Positions 12,139-19,826 of a stretch of 19,826 bases of DNA are shown here, in pieces. Below the pieces are notes generated by a model. It did not search any database and was not told the origin of the DNA. It saw nothing but the letters and a program-made list of their open reading frames with translations. Made by a program: the position numbers and the translations under genes. The stretch comes from CAYTPE01 sp964439885 (GTDB lineage: Bacteria; Patescibacteriota; Patescibacteriia; Magasanikbacterales; GWA2-37-8), in contig CAYTPE010000016.1 of assembly GCA_964439885.1 (NCBI GenBank), forward strand, positions 1 to 19,826, in the 5' to 3' direction. Position 1 is the stretch's first letter. Each line of letters opens with the position of its first letter.

Positions 12139-13626
12139 ATGCTCACCGATTTTCAACGTTATCGTTTATATGAAATGTTACCGGGACTCAGCATCTGGGG
12201 GACGTTGGTGGCTGCGCTTATACTCAGCTTTTTCAGGCCGCTTTGGATGATATATGGCGTGATTGTGTTCGACGTGTACTGGGTGCTCAGGGTACTCTAT
12301 TTTGCGTTTTATACTGTTTTGTCATGGCTGCGCTTTTCCCGCGCGGTGCGCACACCGTGGATGCAATTGCTCGACCGCGATTTTGTGTCGTGGCGGGAAA
12401 AAGTACATGTGGTGTTTTTACCCCTGTATAACGAAGAGATGAGTGTGATCTCTACAACGCTCGACGCGCTCGTAGCGTCAAGTTACCCGGCCGGTCGACT
12501 CTATGTAATAATGTCGGGTGAAGAGCGCACACTGGCGCATTGGCAAGCCATCCAAGCGGCCGTGGTAGAGCGGTACCACGGAGCTTTTGCCGATATACTT
12601 TTCTATACGCACCCGGCCAATTTACCCGATGAGATTCCTGGCAAAGGTTCCAATATCCACTATGCCGAAAAACAATTTAAACTATATGCCGATAGTCATG
12701 GGTGGAACTACGCTGACATAATCGTGTCGGTGTTTGATGTTGATACGGTGGTGCACCCAGAGTATTTTGCGCACCTCACGTACATGTACTGTCGTCATCC
12801 TCGCGCCGAGCGCAGTTCTTTCCAGCCCGTCACACTCTACAATAATAATTTGTGGGATTCTCCGGCGATACTGCGTACCATGGCCTTCGGCACAAGCTTT
12901 TGGATGTTATTTAGTTTGGCACGCTTGGAAAATTTGGTTACGTTTTCTTCTCACAGCATGAGTTTCCAAGCAGTGGTTGACTCGGGCGGCCATGCCAAAA
13001 ATATTGTGAGTGAAGATTCACGTATTTTTTTTCAGTGCTGGCTACACTACGAGGGTAACTATGAAGTGACGCCACTGTATATTCCCGTATCTATGGACAC
13101 GGTGCGTGACGAAAGCTGGTGGAAAAGTTTGCGTAATTTATATTATCAGCAGCGCCGCTGGGCCTGGGGTACCGAGAATATCAGTTTCCTCTTGTGGGAA
13201 TTTCGCAAACACCCGAAAATTGGATGGTGGAAAAAAGCCGTGGTGCTTTTTCATGAGTGGGAAGGTAAGTGGAGCTGGGCGGTGGTGGCTATTCTTATCA
13301 CGGTGCTCGGACGCCTGCCGCTGTGGCTAGCTAACGACGAAGTGCGCAAAAGCTCGCTGTTCTTTAACACCCCGCACATGCTACAATACCTGATGACACT
13401 TTCCATGCTCGGTCTGCTTGTCTCGGCTGTGATGGGCATGTTGCTGTTGCCGCCGCGCCCTGAATCACACCCTCCGCATAAATATTTGTATATGGCACTA
13501 CAATGGATATTGGTACCGGTATCGCTCGTGCTGTTTTCGGCAGTGCCGTGCATCGACGCAGTCACGCATCTGATGGTTGGGAATTATTTAGGTTTTAACG
13601 TTTCGGCGAAGAAACGAGCTGTGTAG
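12139..13626 (+). CDS. Membrane glycosyltransferase, GT2 family
   Basis: The 495-residue protein has two N-terminal transmembrane helices (about 17-34 and 36-62). The GT-A catalytic domain contains VVFLPLYNEE (91-100), KGSNIHYAE, the metal-binding FDVDTVVHPEYF (199-210, DxD), EDSRIF (292-297) with the likely catalytic Asp, and QQRRWAWG (337-344, QxxRW). The D, DxD, D, QxxRW set matches processive enzymes such as cellulose and hyaluronan synthases. Four or so C-terminal helices follow (373-397, 413-438, 446-470). The polymer or lipid product cannot be told from sequence. ATG 12139 is chosen; a start at 12070 would overlap the TsaB-like gene. Confidence 0.9.
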   Translation: MLTDFQRYRLYEMLPGLSIWGTLVAALILSFFRPLWMIYGVIVFDVYWVLRVLYFAFYTVLSWLRFSRAVRTPWMQLLDRDFVSWREKVHVVFLPLYNEEMSVISTTLDALVASSYPAGRLYVIMSGEERTLAHWQAIQAAVVERYHGAFADILFYTHPANLPDEIPGKGSNIHYAEKQFKLYADSHGWNYADIIVSVFDVDTVVHPEYFAHLTYMYCRHPRAERSSFQPVTLYNNNLWDSPAILRTMAFGTSFWMLFSLARLENLVTFSSHSMSFQAVVDSGGHAKNIVSEDSRIFFQCWLHYEGNYEVTPLYIPVSMDTVRDESWWKSLRNLYYQQRRWAWGTENISFLLWEFRKHPKIGWWKKAVVLFHEWEGKWSWAVVAILITVLGRLPLWLANDEVRKSSLFFNTPHMLQYLMTLSMLGLLVSAVMGMLLLPPRPESHPPHKYLYMALQWILVPVSLVLFSAVPCIDAVTHLMVGNYLGFNVSAKKRAV

Positions 13627-13633
13627 TTATTGT

Positions 13634-15064
13634 ATGGGAAAAAAAATCGGTAGCGCACTTATCATTTTGTTCTTAGTGGCCATGTTCGTCGGTGCGGGTC
13701 TGGCGCGGTATATTGCCCAAAATGGTGGTGTCGAAAAAGTGATCGTGCAAAATGTTGCCCGTACGTTCGTCCACAATCCGGCCGAACAGTCATTGTTTCA
13801 GAAAGCCTTGGGGTATGGTGGTACACGCACCTATCTCGTTTTATTTCTCAATAATACAGAGCTTCGCCCCGGCGGAGGATTCATCGGTGCCTATGGTATC
13901 GTACGATTCGAAAACGGTATACCGCGTATAGAAAAAATCGAAGGAACTGAAATTCTTGATAACGAAGCTCCGGCTACAGCCGCGCTTACACCGCCTGAGC
14001 CGCTCGCAAAATATTTGTTCATCAAACGGTGGCAATTTCGAGATAGTAATTGGTCGCCCGATTTTCCAACCGCGGCGAGCACGAGTTTGTATCTCTATCG
14101 TTTGGAAAAAGGAATAGCCGCGGACGAGGTCGACGGTGTCATTGCTATTACTCCCTCGGTACTTGAAGAGCTGCTTACAATCACAGGTCCAGTCAAAGTA
14201 GGTGATGCCACATTTACTTCTGAGAATGCTACCGAGCAGCTGGAATACGCTGTTGAGTATGGTTATGCGAATGCCGGCCATACCTATCGAGACCGTAAAG
14301 AAACGCTTGTGCAGTTGTCACACGCGTTATTCGAAAAAATTCGTTTTGATATTTTCTCACATTGGTCCGCGTATGCCGGCTTGGCACCGCAACTACTTGC
14401 AAGTAAGCAAGTGCTCTTCTATTCCACGCATGCCGATGAGCAGAGAATAATTGAACAGAGTGGGTGGGGCGGAGCGTTGCCCAACAGCACAATCGATTTT
14501 GTTCTCTGGGCAGACGCTAATCTTGGTGCACTCAAAACTGACGCGTCTCTACAGCGGGATCTCACGTATACTATTACTCCCACCACGAGCGGATATATAG
14601 CTGCTGTCACCATGCACTACAATCATCGCGGTGTGTTTGACTGGCGCACCACCCGATATCTTGATTACGCGCGGGTGTTTGCTCCTACAGGGAGTACGTT
14701 GGTGCAGGTAGAGGGCGGGCAAGATGGCGGTTCGGGCGCGCGTATAGAAACAATTTTGCAGGGAGTGGAAAATAATTTTTCATGGTTCGGCGGCTTTATC
14801 AAGATCGAGCCGGGTCACACGGGTCATCTTACCTTTGTCTATCGGGTATCACCAACCGTTGTTGAAGCAATACGTGCTGGAAAATACCGGTTGACGGTGC
14901 AAAAGCAAGCTGGTACACCACCCGAACAATTGACACTCGGCCTTGACTTTGGTACAAAAGTGACAGCCGCGAACCCGGCTGAAGCATCTGAAAAGTTCGG
15001 TGATAATGTGTATGACATAACAACGTCACTCGACACAGACAAAGTATTTACTGTTGGTTTATAA
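13634..15064 (+). CDS. DUF4012 domain envelope protein
   Basis: The 476-residue product has one N-terminal membrane anchor (about 6-26, IGSALIILFLVAMFVGAG), so the rest is probably outside the membrane. The DUF4012 signature appears as TYLVLFLNNTELRPGGGFIG (65-84) and RDSNWSPDFPTAA (136-148). The remainder is rich in beta-strand. The role is not established; DUF4012 proteins are common in CPR and actinobacterial envelope loci next to glycosyltransferases, which fits the neighbour upstream (7 bases) and mreB downstream (3 bases). No odd composition or frame break is seen. Confidence 0.92.
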   Translation: MGKKIGSALIILFLVAMFVGAGLARYIAQNGGVEKVIVQNVARTFVHNPAEQSLFQKALGYGGTRTYLVLFLNNTELRPGGGFIGAYGIVRFENGIPRIEKIEGTEILDNEAPATAALTPPEPLAKYLFIKRWQFRDSNWSPDFPTAASTSLYLYRLEKGIAADEVDGVIAITPSVLEELLTITGPVKVGDATFTSENATEQLEYAVEYGYANAGHTYRDRKETLVQLSHALFEKIRFDIFSHWSAYAGLAPQLLASKQVLFYSTHADEQRIIEQSGWGGALPNSTIDFVLWADANLGALKTDASLQRDLTYTITPTTSGYIAAVTMHYNHRGVFDWRTTRYLDYARVFAPTGSTLVQVEGGQDGGSGARIETILQGVENNFSWFGGFIKIEPGHTGHLTFVYRVSPTVVEAIRAGKYRLTVQKQAGTPPEQLTLGLDFGTKVTAANPAEASEKFGDNVYDITTSLDTDKVFTVGL

Positions 15065-15067
15065 TGT

Positions 15068-16075
15068 ATGTTTATAAAAAAACTCGGCATTGATCTCGGC
15101 ACTACCAATGTGCTCGTGTATGTACCCAAGAAAGGTATCGTGGTAAACGAGCCATCGGTGGTGGCAGTGTCCAAAGCTGATGGTAAAGTATTGGCCGTGG
15201 GGCTGGAAGCCAAAGATATGATTGGTCGCACGCCCGATACCATTGTTGCCGAACGTCCACTTAAAGAAGGTGTGATTGCCAACTACCACACCACCGAAGC
15301 CATGATCCGCTATTTTATCAACAAAGCCGTCGGTGGTGTTCGTTTGTTCCGCCCCGAAGTGATGGTGGCGGTGCCAGGAGGCATTACATCCACCGAGCGT
15401 CGCGCCGTCATTGACGCTACCATTGCGGCTGGTGCGCGTGCCGCGTACATCATCAAAGAACCTATTGTGGCGGCTATCGGCGCTGATATTCCGATTGGCG
15501 CGGCCAGTGGTCATATGATTATTGATATTGGCGGCGGCACGGCCGAAATCGCGGTGATTTCACTTGGCGGTATCGTATCGTCTGGCTCGGTGCGTGTGGG
15601 CGGCAACAAATTTGATCAGTCAATTGTCGAGTACATTCGCCATAAATATAATTTGGCTATCGGTGAGCGCAGCGCGGAAGAAATCAAGATCGCGATCGGC
15701 TCGGCCATGTATATGGATAAACCGCTCACGCTCGACATCAAAGGCCGTGATATGGTGTCTGGTCTGCCACGAACCATCACCGTTAACTCCGACGATACCA
15801 CCGAAGCGCTTCAGCATGATCTGGAAATTTTGGTGGCCGGTATTAAAGATGTGCTCCACAACACGCCACCCGAACTTTCCGCTGATGTGATGGATAAAGG
15901 TATTATTCTCTCCGGCGGCTCATCCCAACTGCGCAACTTGGACGAACTGGTAGCGCAGGCTACCGGTGTGCCCACCTATGTGGCCGAAGATCCGCTGCTG
16001 TGCGTAGCCAAAGGCACAGGCATCGCGCTCGAAAATTTGGAAAGTTATAAGAGAAGTATTTTGGCAACGAAGTAG
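15068..16075 (+). CDS. mreB: Rod shape-determining protein MreB
   Basis: MreB is the bacterial actin that guides side-wall synthesis. The 335-residue protein has the phosphate-1 motif LGIDLGTTNVLVYVP (about 6-20), the connect/phosphate-2 segment MIIDIGGGTAEIAVIS (about 150-165) and the adenosine motif GIILSGGSSQLRNLDEL (about 277-293). PEVMVAVPGGITSTERRAV and IGSAMYM also match the family. The length is close to the 340-350 residue norm. It follows the GT2 and DUF4012 genes closely; the usual partners mreC and mreD are not in this window. A terminator lies about 90 bases after the stop. Confidence 0.95.
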   Translation: MFIKKLGIDLGTTNVLVYVPKKGIVVNEPSVVAVSKADGKVLAVGLEAKDMIGRTPDTIVAERPLKEGVIANYHTTEAMIRYFINKAVGGVRLFRPEVMVAVPGGITSTERRAVIDATIAAGARAAYIIKEPIVAAIGADIPIGAASGHMIIDIGGGTAEIAVISLGGIVSSGSVRVGGNKFDQSIVEYIRHKYNLAIGERSAEEIKIAIGSAMYMDKPLTLDIKGRDMVSGLPRTITVNSDDTTEALQHDLEILVAGIKDVLHNTPPELSADVMDKGIILSGGSSQLRNLDELVAQATGVPTYVAEDPLLCVAKGTGIALENLESYKRSILATK

Positions 16076-16079
16076 TGGC

Positions 16080-16108
16080 TTGACAAAATCCTCGTGTTCA
16101 TTTATACT
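16080..16108 (+). promoter_or_regulatory. Consensus promoter between mreB and its terminator
   Basis: TTGACA (16080-16085), a 17-base spacer, TATACT (16103-16108). The start is expected near 16115, at or next to an ATG (16116). A terminator follows at 16166-16187, so the promoter could make a short RNA of about 75 bases unless there is readthrough. Confidence 0.75.
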
Positions 16109-16165
16109 GTTTTTCATGATTCATATACGACAATTAAGTAGAATCTTTTATACACTAGCCCATAG

Positions 16166-16187
16166 ACCGCCCACAAGGCGGTTTTTT
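16166..16187 (+). terminator. Terminator of the mreB operon
   Basis: ACCGCC (16166-16171), loop CACAA, GGCGGT (16177-16182), with TTTTTT following. A canonical intrinsic terminator. Confidence 0.88.
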
Positions 16188-16192
16188 AATTA

Positions 16193-16201
16193 TGTTATAC
16201 T
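16193..16201 (+). promoter_or_regulatory. Extended -10 promoter of the helicase gene
   Basis: TG-T-TATACT (TATACT at 16196-16201) is an extended -10 element without a good -35 box. The expected start near 16208 is only about 3 bases before ATG 16211, so the helicase mRNA would be effectively leaderless. Confidence 0.55.
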
Positions 16202-16210
16202 ATTCTCAGT

Positions 16211-18004
16211 ATGAATGAGCAAGAAAAGAAATCGTTGCTTCAGGCAGCACGGGCACATATTGATGCTGTTCGCTTGCGCATCCATGCCGCGATGTCGGAG
16301 CAGACAGAAAAAAGTTCTGCCATGAGTAAGGCTGCTGTCCATATGATGCGCGGTGACGCGATAGCGCAGTATCGATTGGCTGCACACCGACAAGAGCAGG
16401 CAGAAAATTTAAAACAATTATATCCATCACCGTATTTCACACGGTGCGATTTCCTGACCAAAGGAGAAAAGAAACAGATGTATTTTGGAAAGTTTTCATT
16501 TAGTGAGCAGGGTATTTATTCCTGGATTACACCAGCAGCCACGTTGCGCTTTGAAGAACCTGGTGAAACGTCGTATACTCGCCCGGATGGGAGCGAACAA
16601 AAAGGAACGATCGAGCGCAAAGATCAGTACATGATCGTTGATGGCAAACTTCTCTTTTTCTCCACCGAGGGAGTGGGGCGGCCACGCGAGCTGATACATC
16701 AGGAGCACTTCACAAGGCAAAAATCGGGTTTCATACTACCCGAAGTGGTGGAGCAAATGGAAAAAGCCCAGGACCACGTGATACGCGCCCCGTACCGTGG
16801 GCCGCTCTCCATATCGGGGCCAGCCGGTTCAGGTAAAACCACGCTCGCTTTGCACCGCGTTGCGTACCTCATGCAATCTCCAGAAACCGCTGAATTTTTT
16901 CAACCTCGCGATATATTGGTGCTCGTGCAAGACAGTGGCACCAAAGCATATTTTTCGCAACTTTTACCAGATCTTGGTATCGACGGCGTCACAATTAACA
17001 CATTTAGTGAGTGGGCATTCTCTGTGCTGGGTCTCACAGGATATACCTATAGCACTGACTATGGCGAATATGAAGACAGAAGGGTGTCATATGAATACGC
17101 GAAGTTTGTAAGCATAAAACACCAGACAGATATACCGTATACAAAAAAGGTGTTTGATGTCTTACGTGCCTATTACACACCACAGCTCACCAGCGCGCAA
17201 CAGAGCGTGCTGCGGTGGCAAATAAAAAATAAAATGGTGGACCGATTTGACCTGACCGTGCTTTTACAAGCATATTTTAGAACACATGGAAAATTTGAAA
17301 TGGTTTATAATGTATTTGAGGAACTCTCGAATCACCGGTATCGAAAAAAGAAAATAACACGGACAGTGCGGTACAACTTGCTCGTGATAGATGAATACCA
17401 AAATTACACACCCGAGCAACTCGCCATTCTTACATCGTGCATTAACGATCGATTGCACTCCGTCGTGTATGTGGGTGACCCAGCCCAGCAAACCCAGCTT
17501 GGCACGCTCCGTTCGAGTGATAATACGGTGGAGCTGGTGCCGCCCGATCGCCGGGTGGTGCTGCAGAAAGTATATCGAAACACCAAACAAATACTCGCGT
17601 ATATTCGTTCGCGTGGATTTGATGTTGAAATACCGGACTCCCTCAAAGATGGCCCGGCTGTGGAAACAAAACATCTCAGCTCTGTTGATGAGCAAATAGA
17701 ATCCATACAGTCATACCGTCGAGCTCATCCATCGGTAATGGTAGGCGTGCTTGCTCGTGATAAAAAATATCTTGAGCCCTTTAAAAATCGTTTTGCCGAT
17801 GAGGAACAGGTGAGAGCGCTTAGCTTTTACGAAGCTCAAGGGGTAGAATTCGACACAGTCTTTATCGTACATGAGAATACACCGAATGCGGGGTCGGACT
17901 ACCCGACGGATCTGCAAAAGCAAGTAGAGCGCATTGAGCGTGATTTGCTCTACGTAGCCCTCACCCGGGCAATGCAGGAACTCTTTGTTTTAACGATTTT
18001 TTGA
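16211..18004 (+). CDS. HelD/UvrD-like superfamily 1 helicase
   Basis: The 597-residue protein is an SF1 ATP-dependent helicase-like enzyme. The Walker A motif GPAGSGKTTLALHRVAYL (203-220) has the LHR-AYL continuation typical of HelD. Walker B is LLVIDEYQ (390-397), motif III VGDPAQQ (421-427), motif IV LQKVYRNTKQI (451-461), and motif VI LLYVALTRAMQELFV (579-593). The first 70 residues are helical and charged, like the N-terminal coiled coil with which HelD enters RNA polymerase, but this arm is shorter here. It therefore may act on transcription complexes rather than DNA repair; this is inference. ATG 16211, stop TGA. Confidence 0.88.
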   Translation: MNEQEKKSLLQAARAHIDAVRLRIHAAMSEQTEKSSAMSKAAVHMMRGDAIAQYRLAAHRQEQAENLKQLYPSPYFTRCDFLTKGEKKQMYFGKFSFSEQGIYSWITPAATLRFEEPGETSYTRPDGSEQKGTIERKDQYMIVDGKLLFFSTEGVGRPRELIHQEHFTRQKSGFILPEVVEQMEKAQDHVIRAPYRGPLSISGPAGSGKTTLALHRVAYLMQSPETAEFFQPRDILVLVQDSGTKAYFSQLLPDLGIDGVTINTFSEWAFSVLGLTGYTYSTDYGEYEDRRVSYEYAKFVSIKHQTDIPYTKKVFDVLRAYYTPQLTSAQQSVLRWQIKNKMVDRFDLTVLLQAYFRTHGKFEMVYNVFEELSNHRYRKKKITRTVRYNLLVIDEYQNYTPEQLAILTSCINDRLHSVVYVGDPAQQTQLGTLRSSDNTVELVPPDRRVVLQKVYRNTKQILAYIRSRGFDVEIPDSLKDGPAVETKHLSSVDEQIESIQSYRRAHPSVMVGVLARDKKYLEPFKNRFADEEQVRALSFYEAQGVEFDTVFIVHENTPNAGSDYPTDLQKQVERIERDLLYVALTRAMQELFVLTIF

Positions 18005-18005
18005 G

Positions 18006-18034
18006 TTGCCAATTTTAGCCCTTTCTGCTACAAT
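18006..18034 (+). promoter_or_regulatory. Promoter of the clamp-loader gene
   Basis: TTGCCA (18006-18011), a 17-base spacer, TACAAT (18029-18034). The expected start near 18041 leaves a leader of about 15 bases before ATG 18056. Confidence 0.65.
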
Positions 18035-18055
18035 TCCCACTACTCGCTTACCACC

Positions 18056-18922
18056 ATGATTGGCTACACTGCGCAAAAAAAGTACTTTTTGGAGGCACTC
18101 AACGCAGGCACCTTAGCGCATGCGTATTGTCTAGTTGGTCCGGAAGGGGTAGGGAAGCGAACACTCGCGAATGAAGTCGCGGCGAGCATCTTTAACGTGC
18201 CGGTAGATAAAGTGCCGCTGAATGCCAATTATATTTACATGGCGCGGCTCGAAGACGAAAAAACAGGTAAATTAAAAAAAGAAATTTCCGTAGCACAAGC
18301 GCGTGAGCTCCGGGCGCGTCTTTCAGGGAGTAGCTGGGGCGGTACATGGCGTGTCGTGGTTATCGATGAAGCAGAACTGCTCAACACCGAGGCGGCCAAT
18401 GCTCTTTTAAAACTGCTCGAAGAACCACCAAAGAATACGATATTTTTTTTGCTGACGACGAACGATGGGTTGCTGTTGCCAACCATACAATCTCGAGTAC
18501 AACTTTTGAACCTCGCGCCACTCAGCGATGCCGAGCTAGCCGCCGCGTTGCCAGAAGTAAATGATGACATGCTAAAGCTCGCGTGGGGTAGGCCAGGTCG
18601 GGCACGCGCGTTTTTGCACGATAGCGAGAAGCTCGCGTGGTATACAGAAGAAACCAAACGATGGCATGATATGCGCGGCGCACCACTGTATGCAAAAATA
18701 GCGCTCATAGAAAAACTCTATGGCGACAAAGACGACGCGCAGCGCGGCAGAGAAAAGCTGGATGAGGTGCTTGAGCTATGGACCATGCTGGCACGAGCGG
18801 ATATGCTGGCAGCAAAAAGCGATCACACGAAACTCCTTGATGCGATTGCCGCCGGAAGAAAAATGCTTGGCATGAATGTGCATCCGAGGCTGATTGTGGA
18901 AAATATTTTGTTATATATTTAA
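18056..18922 (+). CDS. holB: DNA polymerase III delta-prime-like clamp-loader subunit
   Basis: The 288-residue AAA+ protein has a Walker A-like GPEGVGKRTLA (28-38), Walker B VVVIDEAELLN (99-109), LLKLLEEPPKNTIFFLLTT (117-135), and TIQSRVQ (142-148), the SRC-type sensor region, here SRV. Delta-prime is the stator of the sliding-clamp loader. The zinc-binding cysteines of DnaX and of many delta-primes are absent. The short C-terminal collar region (about 205-288) is helical. A DnaX-like assignment is possible but its length and lack of zinc module favour delta-prime. It has its own promoter and a very short leader. Confidence 0.85.
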   Translation: MIGYTAQKKYFLEALNAGTLAHAYCLVGPEGVGKRTLANEVAASIFNVPVDKVPLNANYIYMARLEDEKTGKLKKEISVAQARELRARLSGSSWGGTWRVVVIDEAELLNTEAANALLKLLEEPPKNTIFFLLTTNDGLLLPTIQSRVQLLNLAPLSDAELAAALPEVNDDMLKLAWGRPGRARAFLHDSEKLAWYTEETKRWHDMRGAPLYAKIALIEKLYGDKDDAQRGREKLDEVLELWTMLARADMLAAKSDHTKLLDAIAAGRKMLGMNVHPRLIVENILLYI

Positions 18923-18934
18923 TTATTACATTAT

Positions 18935-19016
18935 TAAATGGTTAAATTGTTAAATTTTTTTTACAAATCTGTAGCATAGAACTACTTACACGTCAATTTA
19001 ACAATTTAACCATTTA
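18935..19016. repeat. 22-bp perfect inverted repeat
   Basis: Positions 18935-18956 and 18995-19016 are perfect reverse complements (TAAATGGTTAAATTG... and its complement) around a 38-base loop (18957-18994) that starts with a T run. It lies between the clamp-loader gene stop and the next gene. Within the loop TTTACA (18960-18965) and TACTTA (18983-18988), 17 bases apart, could be a weak promoter. It may act as a terminator or be a mobile intergenic repeat. Confidence 0.8.
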
Positions 19017-19035
19017 GCAATTAATTTGCATCGAT

Positions 19036-19826
19036 ATGTTTAAAAGGGGTCTTCTATTTTTAACAACCACGGGGTTACTGCTCACCATGGGCGCGGGGTG
19101 TATCAGCTTTTCAAGCAATACCGCTGCCGGCCCGATGGGCGTATTTCGATCGGACGATAAAGCGAGCACGTGGAAGCAAACCAACGCGTACCCGACTGTA
19201 CAAGGCGTAAAAAGTTTATCAGGTGTTGAGGTCAATCGTTTCTTCTTTGATCCGAGCGATCCAAATGCCGTCTATTTGGCAACTCGTGGACAAGGCCTCT
19301 ACTATTCGTACAACCGTGGCGATTCATGGCAGTATGCCGATCAGATCGGCAACCGGTTTATTACATCGGTACTCGTTGATAGTCAGAATAAATGTGTGAT
19401 CTATGTGGCTGATCAGTCGCAACATATACTCAAGACTAACGATTGCAGTCGCACCTGGACGCAAGTATATGTGGATGGGCGCGCCGATGAATCCGCTATG
19501 GCGCTCAGCCAAGATCCAGGAACGCACAAAGTGTATGCCGCGCTCAAGGGAGGCGAACTGATCGTCACTGCCGATGGCGGCACCACCTGGCAAGTAGTAA
19601 AACGTTTTCCAGGGCAGGTACAATATATGATCGTTGATCCGTCCAAATCCGGTCGTATCTATGTGGCGAGCCCACAAAGCGGCTTTACTCGCTCGGACGA
19701 TGGCGGCGCGACCTGGACAAGTCTCACGGCTGGTTTACAAAAGTACAACGACGCTCTTAACTTTTATCGCCTCGTGCTCGACCCGGTTAACAAAGATACG
19801 ATTTATTGGCTTTCGAAGTATGGCAT
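19036..19826 (+). CDS. Asp-box (BNR) repeat lipoprotein-like protein, partial
   Basis: The reading frame is open to the window end, giving 263 residues without a C-terminus. An N-terminal hydrophobic segment (6-20) ends TMGAGC with C22, a possible but imperfect lipobox. Five Asp-box motifs of the S/T-x-D-x-G-x-T-W type occur at about 39-46, 91-98, 134-141, 178-185 and 220-227 (SDDGGATW the clearest). They are spaced 42-52 residues apart, as in BNR/sialidase-like and Vps10-type beta-propellers. It is probably exported and lipid-anchored. Enzyme activity cannot be claimed, as Asp boxes are structural. ATG 19036. Confidence 0.82.
   Translation, partial: MFKRGLLFLTTTGLLLTMGAGCISFSSNTAAGPMGVFRSDDKASTWKQTNAYPTVQGVKSLSGVEVNRFFFDPSDPNAVYLATRGQGLYYSYNRGDSWQYADQIGNRFITSVLVDSQNKCVIYVADQSQHILKTNDCSRTWTQVYVDGRADESAMALSQDPGTHKVYAALKGGELIVTADGGTTWQVVKRFPGQVQYMIVDPSKSGRIYVASPQSGFTRSDDGGATWTSLTAGLQKYNDALNFYRLVLDPVNKDTIYWLSKYG

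Noticed and set aside
1..19826. Recoding of TGA as glycine (Gracilibacteria/SR1 code)
   Set aside because: TGA ends the YvlD-like and helicase genes at the expected family length.

Overview
The window looks like a chromosomal segment of a Candidate Phyla Radiation (Patescibacteria) bacterium. The evidence is compact, tightly packed genes, several families typical of that group (DUF4012 protein, archaeal-type UMP kinase, NDK with insertions, cytoplasmic-domain/beta-propeller membrane protein, very short TsaB-like protein), many TTGACA-17-TATACT promoters, and almost no Shine-Dalgarno sequences. TGA acts as a normal stop (for example the ends of the helicase and YvlD-like genes), so this is not the recoded Gracilibacteria/SR1 code. 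The exact phylum cannot be fixed from this sequence alone. No CRISPR array, phage, insertion sequence or transposase is visible.

Layout. 1-330: the 3' part of a tRNA-Leu(GAG), a near-perfect palindrome, a hairpin-rich stretch carrying inverted and direct copies of the tRNA 3' end, a terminator and a promoter. 331-2396: a five-gene plus-strand run (RDD membrane protein, two small membrane proteins, a SAM methyltransferase, YraN nuclease-like). 2443-3124: monocistronic ndk with its own promoter and terminator. 3144-3367: an apparent standalone structured noncoding RNA with perfect promoter and terminator. 3395-3707: rpmB (L28) on the minus strand, whose promoter and leader interlock with the promoter of the divergent plus-strand genes for an M50 protease, ExoVII (xseA, xseB) and a YvlD-like membrane protein (3579-6044). 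6045-7444: a hairpin-bearing gap, archaeal-type UMP kinase and an unknown protein. 7451-8748: promoter, L10 leader with a likely attenuator, rplJ, a large palindromic repeat, rplL, terminator. 8768-11035: a 755-residue minus-strand membrane protein with an N-terminal domain that may be PP2C-like and a C-terminal beta-propeller. 11041-16190: a promoter region followed by an apparent five-gene operon (winged-helix protein, TsaB-like, GT2 glycosyltransferase, DUF4012 protein, MreB), ending at a terminator. 16196-18004: HelD/UvrD-like helicase. 18006-18922: delta-prime-like clamp-loader subunit. 18935-19016: a 22-bp perfect inverted repeat. 19036-end: a truncated Asp-box repeat lipoprotein.

Functional themes are translation (L10, L7/L12, L28, tRNA-Leu, TsaB-like), DNA maintenance (ExoVII, YraN, helicase, delta-prime), nucleotide metabolism (NDK, UMP kinase) and the cell envelope (GT2, DUF4012, MreB, M50, propeller proteins). 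Most informative for follow-up are the uncharacterised RNA at about 3179-3367, the L10 leader architecture, the tRNA-derived repeat block, and the propeller membrane protein.
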